From Rhizophagus irregularis (Eukaryota > Glomeromycota > Glomeromycetes > Glomerales > Glomeraceae): DNA of 64,000 nucleotides. The stretch covers positions 2,753,001 through 2,817,000 of the forward strand of contig NC_089433.1 of assembly GCF_026210795.1 (NCBI RefSeq). Reading direction: 5' to 3'. Under the pieces are notes generated by a model. It worked only from the letters and a program-made list of their open reading frames with translations, made no database searches and was not told the origin of the DNA. Every line of letters starts with the position of its first letter. Position 1 is the stretch's first letter. Positions 49,401-61,114 of this stretch are shown here, piece after piece. Made by a program: the position numbers and the translations under genes.

Positions 49401-50288
49401 TATTTTTATACCATGCAACTGACAAACTTTTATATGTTTAGGCAATCATCAAAAAGTTTTATACTTGGGCAACAATCTGAAGGACAATGTAGCACATATA
49501 TGATTGAACTCTCAAATAGAATCAAACATATACAAAATCAATATTTATCAAGAATTTCTTGTGGATTAGAAAGTAAAGAATGGTAAATGTAAAATAATTG
49601 TAAATTCAAGAAAGTGATATTTTATAATACTTATAATTCTTCAATTAACTTCTATTTCACGTTTAAATAGGATTAAAGGATTGGGGAAAAGAATACTTAG
49701 TTTTTGGTTACTTCATGCTAGTTTTGTACGACCATTGAGCGAAACAGGAAAATTGAAATTGATAAGTGATATGTCACAATTGGAATATTCTCTAAATCAA
49801 TTGCTTATTGATAATGGACTAACTTTAGCAGATTTAGATGAAGAATATAAAGCACTAAAATCTTTTAGGTTAGTTTTATATTAAATTGTTTTAAATTGTT
49901 AACCATAAGTTTACACTGAAATACTAAATTTATTTTCTTTATTTTATTTTTTTCTTCCAGACAATTATTATTTTTAGATAATTCTCAATTAACGGCAGCA
50001 CACCATACAGCATCACTTCCACTTATAATATTAATTCATCATATTATTGTTCGTTCATCTTCAAATAATAATAATTTGAGCATATTACAATTACCACATA
50101 AAATTTATGGATGGTCGGAACTAGAATACTCTAAGTGGCTTGATGAACATAATGAAGATGAGGCTATTGAGTTAATTAAAGGATGTTTAAGACCAAGTGC
50201 AGAATTAGAAACAAATAAAGAGGAGGAATTAGTTGAGGAAAAAATGGTTAGAAATTTATTAAAAGAAAGAGCTGGAATTGAAGTTTAA
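46459..50288 (+). CDS. COG5: Conserved oligomeric Golgi complex subunit 5
   Basis: Lobe B subunit of the COG vesicle tether at the Golgi. The first exon starts MADIPEPDLYI, then DYRVFLSNNFDPKEYANSAI, the N-terminal COG5 signature. A coiled region follows (LNKQLHDQVTSHFEDLISQA, ERLQAASELLRNVERFFYLS). Later exons give EMGEYVSKYIDDISRKLLDQ, TTTLWATALWKRMEALMDEI, GSTFLQQTFVGGYPKLLRLF, IFGPGPATASQIINLELVTT, and the C-terminal LPHKIYGWSELEYSKWLDEH ending at the TAA at 50286-50288. At least fourteen exons. I did not resolve every splice site, so length (about 800) is approximate but normal for the family. Converges with the PPR gene. Confidence 0.92.
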
Positions 50289-50522
50289 TTTAATAACATA
50301 CAATTTCAAAAAAAAAAGGCAAGAAAAAAAAAATATTAATAATCTAATATATAATTATCGTTTTTAGGCTTTTTTATATTTAATAAATTGAATTTGTTTT
50401 AACAATGTTCCAATAATTGGTTTAAATATAAAATATACTAAATTTAAGATTTCTGATGACATAAAAAAGTAACCGCTGACTCTATAGTGAAAATTATATT
50501 ACTTATTACAAAATTGTAAAAA

Positions 50523-51860
50523 TTATAATACATTAAGGTTTGGAAAAGAAACATTATTATCATTCATTAAATTACAAAGTGATTCTCTCATCCCTTCATC
50601 ACAACCATGGTTCATAAAAATAAAAGAATGAATGATCGGTTGAAATGTTTGTTTAGTTGGTCGAAAACCATGTTCTTGAAATTTAATAACAGTTTCAAGA
50701 GCAACAGAAGAATTTCGTGCACGACATAAATTAACAATTATTTTATTAAACGATATTATATCTAAAGGAATTTCATTATTAGCCATTTGATGAAGAACAA
50801 CTAAAGCCTCATTAAATTTCTCATTTCTTAACAAACAACTCATCAAGTAAATATACATATGCTTTCGAATTTCCCTTGGTCTCATTTTACCCAATTTTAA
50901 GTCAGAAGATATGTCAAAATCATGGTCATCAATTTCTGAATTTGTAGTATCTTTAAATATATTATGCATTGCATACCTCATACTCAAGAAAGCGCTTAAT
51001 CCGATTCCAGTCACAGCTAAAGTATTAATATCCTGTACAACTGTTGCAAGGCTAAATATAAGCCATTTGGCAATGAGAGCACCAATTCCTAAATGTATCA
51101 TTGTTTTCACCCAAACTTTTGATTTTAGAGAGAAAAATATTGAATTTATTGAAGAGTCTATTGTGTTAAAAGCTTGATCCAAATCTGATTTATTGGCACA
51201 AGCAAAAATCAATGATTTATAAGTTCTAATATCCAATATAATGAAAGTCTTTAACATCTCATTATAAGCAGCGAATGCAAGATCAGTTCTTTTTGCTATT
51301 CCACATACCAAAATATACGAATTATAAACATCAACTGTCTTACAATTCTGATCCAAACCTTCAATAATTTGATTTGCAACTCTTATTACATCATCCGTTG
51401 TTGTATGTGTCTTTGATGGTACGTCTATCCAATATTTTGACATATCTTCACTTACTGAATTCATCGAAAAATCATTTAATGGAATCTTATTTTGTTCGTC
51501 AAGAATTAATCTTGAACATGCCTTAAACGCTTCTCTAATCGTGTGTGGATGTGGAATGTGATATTTATGAAAAAGTCGAATCACTAAATTCTCAAGTTGT
51601 GTTATATTATCGCAATTTTTAAACAATTTATCAAAACTTTCTGTTGAATATTTATTCTTTGGTATCATAAAAAATGTTTGTGTTTCATCACGTAAACAAT
51701 TATCTAAATTATCGTTAATAGACGTAAGTTTTGTAAATTTTCGGGTTTGTAAAAATCTAAGAGTAGGATATTTTGAATGAAAATTGATTTTCGTATAACT
51801 TTGAAACCTGCCATATATCATCTTAACATTTGCAAAGTATATTTTTGAAAATTTTGACAT
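50523..51860 (-). CDS. Mitochondrial pentatricopeptide-repeat-type protein with an internal membrane segment
   Basis: Single exon, 445 residues, in contrast to its intron-rich neighbours. The N-terminus is basic with Phe/Ser/Thr and Arg/Lys (FQSYTKINFHSKYPTLRFLQ), consistent with a mitochondrial presequence. PPR-like helical pairs occur around residues 170-240 (VDVYNSYILVCGIAKRTDLA, FAAYNEMLKTFIILDIRTYK) and 335-420 (FNEALVVLHQMANNEIPLDI, NKIIVNLCRARNSSVALETV). Between them lie two hydrophobic stretches (about 255-300: MIHLGIGALIAKWLIFSLAT, LAVTGIGLSAFL), suggesting anchoring in the inner membrane. Function probably organellar RNA metabolism; the target is unknown. Confidence 0.7.
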   Translation of the reverse strand: MSKFSKIYFANVKMIYGRFQSYTKINFHSKYPTLRFLQTRKFTKLTSINDNLDNCLRDETQTFFMIPKNKYSTESFDKLFKNCDNITQLENLVIRLFHKYHIPHPHTIREAFKACSRLILDEQNKIPLNDFSMNSVSEDMSKYWIDVPSKTHTTTDDVIRVANQIIEGLDQNCKTVDVYNSYILVCGIAKRTDLAFAAYNEMLKTFIILDIRTYKSLIFACANKSDLDQAFNTIDSSINSIFFSLKSKVWVKTMIHLGIGALIAKWLIFSLATVVQDINTLAVTGIGLSAFLSMRYAMHNIFKDTTNSEIDDHDFDISSDLKLGKMRPREIRKHMYIYLMSCLLRNEKFNEALVVLHQMANNEIPLDIISFNKIIVNLCRARNSSVALETVIKFQEHGFRPTKQTFQPIIHSFIFMNHGCDEGMRESLCNLMNDNNVSFPNLNVL

Positions 51861-54800
51861 GGTTTCATGAAAAAAAAAAACAAAAAAAGGATAGAAAAAT
51901 TAACGTTAATGTTTAATCTTTGTACAAGAAACAAAACTTGGCTAATCATGATCCAACTAACCAAGTGTAACCGCAAATCTGCCTCATACAAAAGATGCAT
52001 TTTTTTACACAAACTATTTCAAATAGAGAAAGTGAAAATCAATTTTTGAGTTAAATGATGAAATTTATTAGTCATGAAAATTTATCGATTACCATGAGCC
52101 TAATTGATTTTTTTAAAACAAATATAGAATTTAATATTGCTGTAAAATCAACAAACTCAATACATTTTTTGCGAGAATTTGTAATTCTTTTTAATTATTT
52201 AACTTGGTCATAAAACATACACCATTCTTAATGTACATTATTTTAATTGCTGTACAGGTCGACAAAGAAACTACTCAATTCCATAAATATTTCATAATTT
52301 TACCATCTCTTGAGTTTTTAATACAGCACTTCAAATGTATAAAAAAAAAAACTTTCACGAAAATATAACAATTTATTCAGTTATAGGATGAAAAATTTTC
52401 AAAATTATGTGAAAACATTGAATGGAAATTCTAATTTTTATTAAAGCGGATAGATATAAAGTTTTGATGACGATATCATTAACGAAAAAAAGCAATTTTG
52501 ATTCTAAAAATTGATTTGCAGGATTTGAATCATTTACTTCTGTTGGTTAAATGATAGTAAAAATATTTTTTGCTTATCATAGATGAGTACAGTTCATTTT
52601 GAGACATACTCTAACCCGATATTGAGATTGGAAAAAATGGGTAACAGTTCAAATTTAAAAATATCAAGTAAGAAATAGAAATTTGACAAATCTAATCCAT
52701 CTATTCAATTAAACAACTCATTACTCCATTGTCAATATTTTTATAAAATATTTGTTCATAATGCATTAACATTAGAAACCACTAACCGAAATTAAAGTAG
52801 TCCTACTTATGAATGTAGAAGTTTATTAGAAGTAAACACGTTTTTTAAAGTTATTCTCAAATAAATAAAAGGTGTATTTTGCTCTAAAAGAAAACCAAAA
52901 AATAAGCAATGTGAGCTATTAAAAGAATAATAGAGTGAGTAATAAAATCCAAAATACCTACAATATCGAATTGACAGAAAACTGCGGCACAGTTATTTTT
53001 AGGGAATTGGTAAACCTATTATTATTCTTTCTAAGTGCTAAATGTCCAAAAAAAAATATCTTAATATATAATTAAGTTTTGGTTTAGTTTCTTCAAATTA
53101 TTACATGTGCTGCATAATCTTTTGATTTTTAGATTGATAAATGATAATTGGGATCAATTTCCTCGTATATACTAAGTATAAATGCAGTTCAGTATATTTT
53201 GTACGAATATGTTTAATCGTTTCTCTGGTTTTCTCTGGTTATTAGGAGATCTTGAATTTTCGAGTTCCAAGTAGTTGACCATTTTGAGAAAGTTCAAAAT
53301 GCTTTTTTTAGTTAGATAAAAAAAAGCAGGGAATTATTGTTTATGCACTCGTAATCGATACACCATGTATAGTTGAGTTATTTATATCTTAGATCAAATG
53401 TATACAAAATCGGATAAATTACTTATCACGCTAAAGAAAAAATATATATGTATATCACTACATGGACATATCTGTGACTTTATTTAAAGGACACCCATAA
53501 GTTTGTTTAAAATTACTGGAATTAGTTTTACTTTAAATCAAATTACTAACATATACACTAAATCTGTTAGGAGTATAAGATCGATAGATAATTATATATT
53601 ATCAAAAGTTTCTAAAATTTTAAAAAAGTACTAATGACTTATCATTAACCAATGATTGAGAATTTTTGAATGTCGAAATATTTATTAACTATTTGATGAT
53701 AGCTCATACCTGGAAAACGCGTTATCCACATATGGTTTTTTAAATAAAACCAATGAACCAATAGATAAAATTTTAAAGAAATTAACATTTTATTAATTGT
53801 TAAATTGTTCTTCATATATTTTTATCTTAAAAAGGTTAAAACTTGTTATTTATTACCTAATATTATTAAAACATTTTAAATTACTAAATTAGAATTATTA
53901 TTGGCATAAAAATGGCTTTAGGTTTTGTTGAACTTCTATACCCTTGTATTACGTCTAATTACGTTCTTGTATTACAATTTGATTCCACTAAGAAATTTCT
54001 AAGCGGCTGTTGACAAATATTGAATTATTGATATTAATAATAATAATAAACTTTAAGGGATAAAAGATAATATGAAGAACAAGTTTCCATTGTCAAAAAA
54101 AAAAACTCTAATTATGATAAATTTCATTAAAAAGGTAAAACAAGAGAGATTTAAGAACAGAAAAAAAAAATGCTAATAAAAAAAAAATAGATTAAAGTTA
54201 GAAAAAAATTCTTTGTCTTAGAAGCTTGAAATGTTAAGAGAATCTTTGATCCACAAAATATTTACTTTATTTATTTGTAATCCCAATAAATTTATATTTT
54301 GTAATCTTTATATGTTTAACATTTTTTTGGGAAAAGGAAAAAAAAAAAATTGTTATTTTGGATTATTTACAAAATATTATTCAAAATCAAATGTTAAAAA
54401 ACGTGAAATTTAAATTTTTATTAATTCTATTGCATAAAATACAAAGAAAAAAAAAAAAAAAAATGTAAACATTATTAAAAATTAAGGCTTTGCTAAACGA
54501 TAGTCGGAATTGTCCAGGTTTAGATTGGTTAAGGCGAAGCAAATCGATTCGATATTTAACTTTATTAAGTAAAATGAGAAATGCAATTACGCCAGTAATA
54601 TGAAAATTGAATATGAATTAAAGAGCGAAAGAAAAATGCCGTGGCGCAGAAATAAAATGCGCCAAAATATATTCATAGATTGTTATATATAATAATAGAA
54701 GTAACGTAACACAACTAACATGAAACTGGCAATGCAGGGATGTTTATAAATAAAATGTGCATATACGGTTCTAAAAAGATAGATTGAATTTTCCCAAGTA

Positions 54801-56083
54801 TAGAATTTACAATAAAAACGTTTAACTTTTTAAAATCATTCTCTCTAACTAATATAATTTTTTTGATTGTTTGATTGAGTGATAGACCTCGTATATTAGG
54901 GTCAATTTCATGCGAAAGGAATATGAAATCTAAAGTGAGAACAAAAAAAAACCTTTTCGGAATACAACGGGTGTTCAATTACGTCACAATATTTAAAATT
55001 CAACTACAATATTATCATATAAAGAACAAAACAATTTATGCATGATTCAAGAATCACATTTCCTAATTCAAAATATGTAAATAAAGGTTAATCAGGCCAT
55101 AAATGATTGTTTTATTTATGATTACCCTTTATGGAAAGGTTTGAGTTCGAAGGCGCCATAACGGAAGATCTTTGAAAGCGGGATAGAAAAATATCGAAAA
55201 AAAAAATTCACGATTAGTGGCTTATACTTTTTTCTCCCGCTTAACCTGTTTTTTATTTCATTAAATTAAAATAATTTTTATTTTTTTGTTAGATCTGCAA
55301 ATTAACGGGTAAATGGGTAAATTAACTGATAGTTAAAGTAATATAATAAGTTATAATAATTATATATTTAAATTTTTTTTTTTTATCGTTAATTTATTTT
55401 TAAATTGCGACAATGAACAATTACTTAATCATAAGTTAAGTAATTACATTTTAATGTTTCCCTATTTATTAATTATTATCCGATTACAATGAAACAAGAT
55501 AAGCCGATGATCATCGCCTTTTAATTATAGCAAAGTTCAATTTTATTTTTGCCAAAATAAATCTTATTTATATTGTTATACAGTTCTTTTTTTAAAATAG
55601 TAATTTTGTTAAAAATATTACCCGAATTATTCTATGCGGGTAGCTTATTTAATATAAAAAAAATCTTCCTGTGCATCCGAAATAACCTTTTAAGTAAAAC
55701 TCGGAAGTAACAATCATTACATTGAAACAATTTCATATAAAATACTATGAATCTTCATTTTTTTTCCGATAAAGTTTCTCGATTTTTTGTTTCGAAAACT
55801 TTTTTCGGTTTTCCATTTCCTTTTTTCTTTTTTCCCCGAGTATAATATTAGTAATAAAATAAATAAAATACGTAACGTTTTTTATTTATTTTATTTTCGT
55901 TTCTTTTTTTTTTAAAAAAAAAAATCGATACTTTAAGATAAATAAATAAAAAAAAAAAATTTAAAATATATATATACCTATATAATTAAAATAAAAAAAT
56001 TAAAGTTTTCTTTTAAGATTAATAAGATTTTCACGTTTTTCTAAATTATATTCGAGAAAAAAAAAAAGAAGGGAAATAAAAAA

Positions 56084-56115
<32 letters not shown>

Positions 56116-56171
56116 TTATTTTAGTTGCCACTTTATTTATTTTAAAGTGGTTAATAATATGATCATCAAAA
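51861..56171. other. 4.3 kb AT-rich desert upstream of the surface-protein gene
   Basis: No open frame with coding character; the few 60-90 codon frames are low-complexity. Contains many A and T homopolymers and a (TA)n tract at about 56084-56107, 65 bases before the surface-protein ATG. Promoter elements of that gene must lie here but none is recognisable. Confidence 0.45.
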
Positions 56172-59100
56172 ATGATGTATAATTATAAAGAATTAAAATT
56201 ATCATTAATAGCATTTATTTTATTATTTCTTATAATAGATGTAACAAATTCACTTACTGAAGTATCATATCATGAAACAGAATCAAATTTACAAGTACTT
56301 GAAGGTGATTCATTTTCGGATAATAGTTTAATACTTCGTCTTGTTAAACCATCTCAATTAGATAATTGTTATGAACCAAAATTATATTTAAGATTAGTTA
56401 AATCTGATGGTACTGTACAACCATTAGATCTTGGTGATGATATACCTCAAAATAATTTTTGTAAAATTGATCCATTAACTGGTACCTCATTTCATAAAAA
56501 TAAACATCATAATCATTGTCGAAAAAGATGGGATAATTGTGATGATCATAACAACAATAATGATAATAATAATGATAATAAAAATAATAATAATGGAAGT
56601 AATGGAGGTCCTAATGGAGGAAATAACAATGGAGGTAATGGAGGTCCTAATGGAGGGAATAATAATGGTGGTAATGGAGGTCCTAATGGAGGGAATAATA
56701 ATGGTGGTAATGGAGGTCCTAATGGAGGGAATAATAATGGAGGTAATGGAGGTCCTAATGGAGGGAATAATAATGGAGGTAATGGAGGTCCTAATGGAGG
56801 GAATAATAATGGAGGTAATGGAGGTCCTAATGGAGGGAATAATAATGGAGGTAATGGAGGTCCTAATGGAGGGAATAATAATGGAGGTAATGGAGGTCCT
56901 AATGGAGGGAATAACAATGGAGGTAATGGAGGTCCTAATGGAGGGAATAATAATGGAGGTAATGGAGGTCCTAATGGAGGGAATAACAATGGAGGTAATG
57001 GAGGTCCTAATGGAGGAAATAATAATGGAGGTAATGGAGGTCCTAATGGAGGAAATAATAATGGAGGCAATGGAGGTCCTAATGGAGGGAATAATGGAGG
57101 TAATGGCGGAACACCAGGAGGAGCACCGGGAGGAGCACCAGGAACACCAGGTGGAGCGCCAGGTGGTGCACCAGGAACACCAGGTGGAGCGCCAGGTGGT
57201 GCACCAGGAACACCAGGTGGAGCACCGGGAGGAGCACCAGGAACACCAGGTGGAGCACCAGGAGGAGCACCAGGAACACCAGGAGGTGCGCCAGGTGGAG
57301 CACCAGGAGCACCAGGAGGAGCACCGGGAGGAGCACCAGGAACTCCAGGTGGAGCTCCAGGTGGAGCACCGGGAGGAGCACCAGGAACACCAGGAGGAGC
57401 ACCGGGAGGAGCACCAGGAACACCAGGAGGTGCGCCAGGTGGAGCACCAGGAACACCAGGTGGAGCACCGGGAGGAGCACCAGGAACACCAGGTGGTGCT
57501 CCAGGTGGTGCACCAGGAACACCAGGAGGAGCACCGGGAGGAGCACCAGGAACACCAGGAGGAGCACCGGGAGGAGCACCAGGAACACCAGGAGCGCCAG
57601 GTGGAGCACCAGGAACACCAGGAGGAGCGCCAGGAACACCAGGAGCACCAGGCGGAACGCCAGGAGCACCAGGTGGAGTACCAGGAGCACCAGGTGGAGT
57701 ACCAGGAACGACACCAGTTCCTTTACCAGCAATACCTCCAACAAATAGTCTATTTGATAATATACACGTATATGCAATATCAAAAGAATATATCCTACTT
57801 ACATATTATTGTAATATACCTACATCAAATGAATTATGCGGTAAACTTATAGATTTTAGTGGTGCAACAAAAAAGTAAGTAACACTTTGTTAAACTTTAT
57901 TTCGTTAATTTATAACTAACTATTATTTATTTTTTTAGTATGACAGTATTTAATAATTTTAATGGCTTATGTACGAATCCTAAAATTATCAATAGTAATT
58001 ATGATGATGGTGGATTTTTGTATACTTGTTATAAACAAGATACTGCATCGATAGTATGGACATCTTATTCAGCACCGTAAGTCCCAAACAATTTTTTTTA
58101 ATAAAAATACAAACGCGAAATGATTTAACATTTTTTCCCTAAATAATTTAGGAGTATTATTGATGGTACGATAAAAGAAAAATATAGCGGGGAAGTAGGA
58201 AATATTACAAGATATGATTTAACATATATGTTCCCAACAGAAGGTAGAGGATATGCAATAGTAAATGGATTTCTTAGTAATACGCAAAGCACACTATCAC
58301 AGTGGGTAGTATTGGCAAATTTCATAACAAATGATGGACAAACTAAAGGAACTTTTGTTATTTTTTCACAATCTACTGAAACGAGTGCAATCAAAAGTAT
58401 ACCAAGGTGTAATATTGCATATCAATTATATGGATATAGTTGTATATTATATATCGAATCTACTGAAAAAACTTTTATAAATATTGATTTCACATCAAAA
58501 GGAGCTGTATTGAATTCACAAATGTTTAATGTGAGTCAATTAAATAATAATAATCAATTATATGATGTTAGAAATCTTTGGAAAGGTGGAGAATGTTTTG
58601 TTATTACTGAACAACTAGACCAAAATGTACGTGGATATGTGTATAGTAACGACGGAATATACAATAATACTTGGAATTTACCCGATACTTATACTTATAC
58701 TAGTAAAATTTTTGGAATATTTCCTGATAATACAGTTTGGGCTATTGCTACTGGTAGCTCCATTGCTGCAAATCAATGGATTACTGTTTATTCAACTGCT
58801 TTGACAACATATTCAACAGTTCAAGGAGATACAGGATATGGCTCATATTCAATATTATCAACAGTACCAGAAAGAAATGCAGTAATAAAACCGGGTCTTG
58901 ATCAAATTACGATAGCATATGTAATGAGCAACATTGAACCATCAACAGGTTATATAACAATTAGTCAAAAGAATCCAAATGGAATAGGTAACGATTTCGT
59001 TAGAACCAAAATACCCGCAAGTTCATCTCCATCCGGAACCACAAATAATGCAAATAACGTTACTATAAATGGATCATTAGTGACTGTTAAGTTAGAAGAT

Positions 59101-61114
59101 TATATTTTTGATAGAGGAAATGCTACATATGTTGTTAAAATTGATGATGATTTTGTTGAAGTTAATGGACAGAATTTAATTGGTGGCTCTTGGCAAGTTT
59201 CAACAGGTAAATATTTTTGATTTCCATTTTTTATTTAATAAAATGAATTAACTTTGATCTTTCTTTTTTTTAAAAAAAAAAATTTTAGAACCTGGTAGTG
59301 GAAAGAATGAACCAGGTAATTTTTTTAATCATCATCATTATTACCATAAATTTAAGATATCGAAATATTTTTAATTATTTTTTTTTTTTTTTTTTAAATA
59401 GGTGGCACGAGATCATCTATTCTATTAACTCCAGATGGAACAAAAAATTATTTAGAAATTAAGAAGAAAGATGATGTAAAGACATATGTTAATGGATTGT
59501 CTGATGAAATTTCAAGGGCACTTGCGATTGAAAAAGGGCGTATTTTTATACCGTATGAGAGATATCAATATAATAGAAACACACGTGAAGATCAAATTTT
59601 GTTACGCGTAGACGTTAAAGACACCAACATGCCAGATCAACCAAGTTCGAATGCATTAAGAAATAGTTTAGATAAAGCTGTTTTATCCAAAGGTACTTCA
59701 TCAATACCAATAGGACCGTATACAGAAAGTTTAGATTCAACTTATGGATCTCCAGAATCTCGTAAGTTTATCAATAATTTTTTGAGGGAAAGGGGAGATT
59801 TCGTTTATTTTAAATATTATTTCTAATATGTACGTTTAAAATATTTAAATAGCTCACTTATGGCAAAGATATAGATACATATTAATTGGAGTAATAATTG
59901 GATTATTTTTATTAATATTATTTGCCTTAATTGCGAGAAAGAAGTTCCAAGGGGGAAGAAATTTCTTTACAATTGTTGTGTTTCCGCTTATTTTAGTAGA
60001 TTTTGTATTAGATATTATAGTATTAGCAGTTCATGGAAGAGATCTAAAATGGTTCTTCATTTGCGGGTGCGTATTTTTTTCTTTTTTTTTCTTGTAATAT
60101 TATATTCTAAATATACTAACAATTTTTTTTCCACAAATATATAATTATAGTTGGGTGTTCTTTTTAGTACCAATTCTTTTCAATATAATAATATCATGGT
60201 TCCTTATTGATTATCAATTAAATCATTCAAAACCTACTGAACATTGGTGGAAGGAAAATCCAAGGACCGCATTAGGATTTACACTCTTATCATGTATAGA
60301 TTTAGAAGCGTTAAACGTTGTATCATCAAGATGTGCAGGTTATAATGCATTGAATGCAAGATTTACAGAAAAAGGAAGAAAAAGAGTTTTAATATCCATT
60401 TTATTTATAACATTTATTGAAGATGTACCACAATTAATAATTTATGCGTTATATCAAAAATATATAGTTATAACAGAAATTATACCAATATTAGTGTTAT
60501 CATCATCATGCATAATATTATTATTTAAAATAATTTCATTTATTTATTTAATGTTCATTTATAAACCTCATAGAACTTTAACAAGTACGGTGGACAAAAT
60601 TGATGATACAAATAGTGATACAGCTAGTGTAGAAACAGGTGGAGGTGGAGCACCTACATCTGAAACTACAGCAAGACGTCAAGCCGGAGTAACAGAACTT
60701 GGTAATATTGGTAGATCAAGTGAAACTCGTACTGATGATGATAATAACGATAACGAAATAAAGGCAGAAAAGGCAGGACTTACTAAAGGAGGATTTTTAG
60801 CTGGTGATATTTATGGAGAAAAATCTCAAACTAGTAAACAAACTACTGAAGAAAAAATTGTTGAAGAAGATTCTAGTGAAGAAGAAACTTTTGAAGAAAA
60901 AGAAATTAAATATACTGAAGAACAACAAGAAACTGGAGAACAAGAAGAAACTACCACAACTACCACCACATATATTACAGAAGATGTAAGTGGTGATACT
61001 ACAGAAATAAATCCTAATACTGGAATTTCTTCATCACAATCTGAAGTCACGGAAACTGTAACAACCGAAGATGGAGATACCACCACTACTATTACTAAAA
61101 CTTTTTATGAGTGA
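56172..61114 (+). CDS. Large secreted-ectodomain, five-helix membrane protein with two Gly-rich tandem repeats
   Basis: Seven exons (56172-57874, 57939-58076, 58152-59206, 59289-59315, 59402-59761, 59853-60066, 60151-61114) give 1486 residues. Signal peptide: [19 protein letters not shown] Cys-containing beta-rich start ([20 protein letters not shown]) is followed by about 14 copies of a 12-residue [12 protein letters not shown] unit, then GGAP/GTP repeats, then more beta-rich ectodomain (possible propeller-like strands, 58152-59206). A region near 59430-59760 ([31 protein letters not shown]) looks SEA-like. Five membrane helices follow ([19 protein letters not shown] to [20 protein letters not shown]), one with [12 protein letters not shown], reminiscent of XK-related proteins. 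The tail is Glu/Thr-rich. I do not recognise the gene; domain names are tentative. Confidence 0.75.
56595..57108 (+). repeat. 36 bp coding tandem repeat (12 residues, [12 protein letters not shown])
   Basis: About 14 head-to-tail copies of ggaggtaatggaggtcctaa plus 16 bases, nearly identical at DNA level with a few silent changes (ggg/gga, aat/aac). The period is a multiple of three, so all unit gains or losses keep frame. Confidence 0.95.
57109..57712 (+). repeat. 33 bp-type coding tandem repeat ([11 protein letters not shown])
   Basis: Variable copies of ggagcaccaggtggagcacc with ggaacacca interruptions, encoding GGAP and GTP blocks. Much more GC-rich than the surrounding genome. Spacing of Gly does not obey strict Gly-X-Y, so it is not a true collagen triple-helix repeat. 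Confidence 0.95.

Noticed and set aside
57109-57712. Collagen triple helix
   Set aside because: Gly spacing alternates 3 and 1 ([11 protein letters not shown]), not every third residue, so strict Gly-X-Y is not met.
56546-57783. Long minus-strand frames (Pro/Leu-rich) over the same repeats
   Set aside because: Antisense shadows of the Gly-rich units; pure low-complexity sequence.
56539-57852. 437-codon second frame over the surface-protein repeats
   Set aside because: Repeat periods are multiples of three, so a second frame stays open by construction. It lacks signal, domains and splice continuity.
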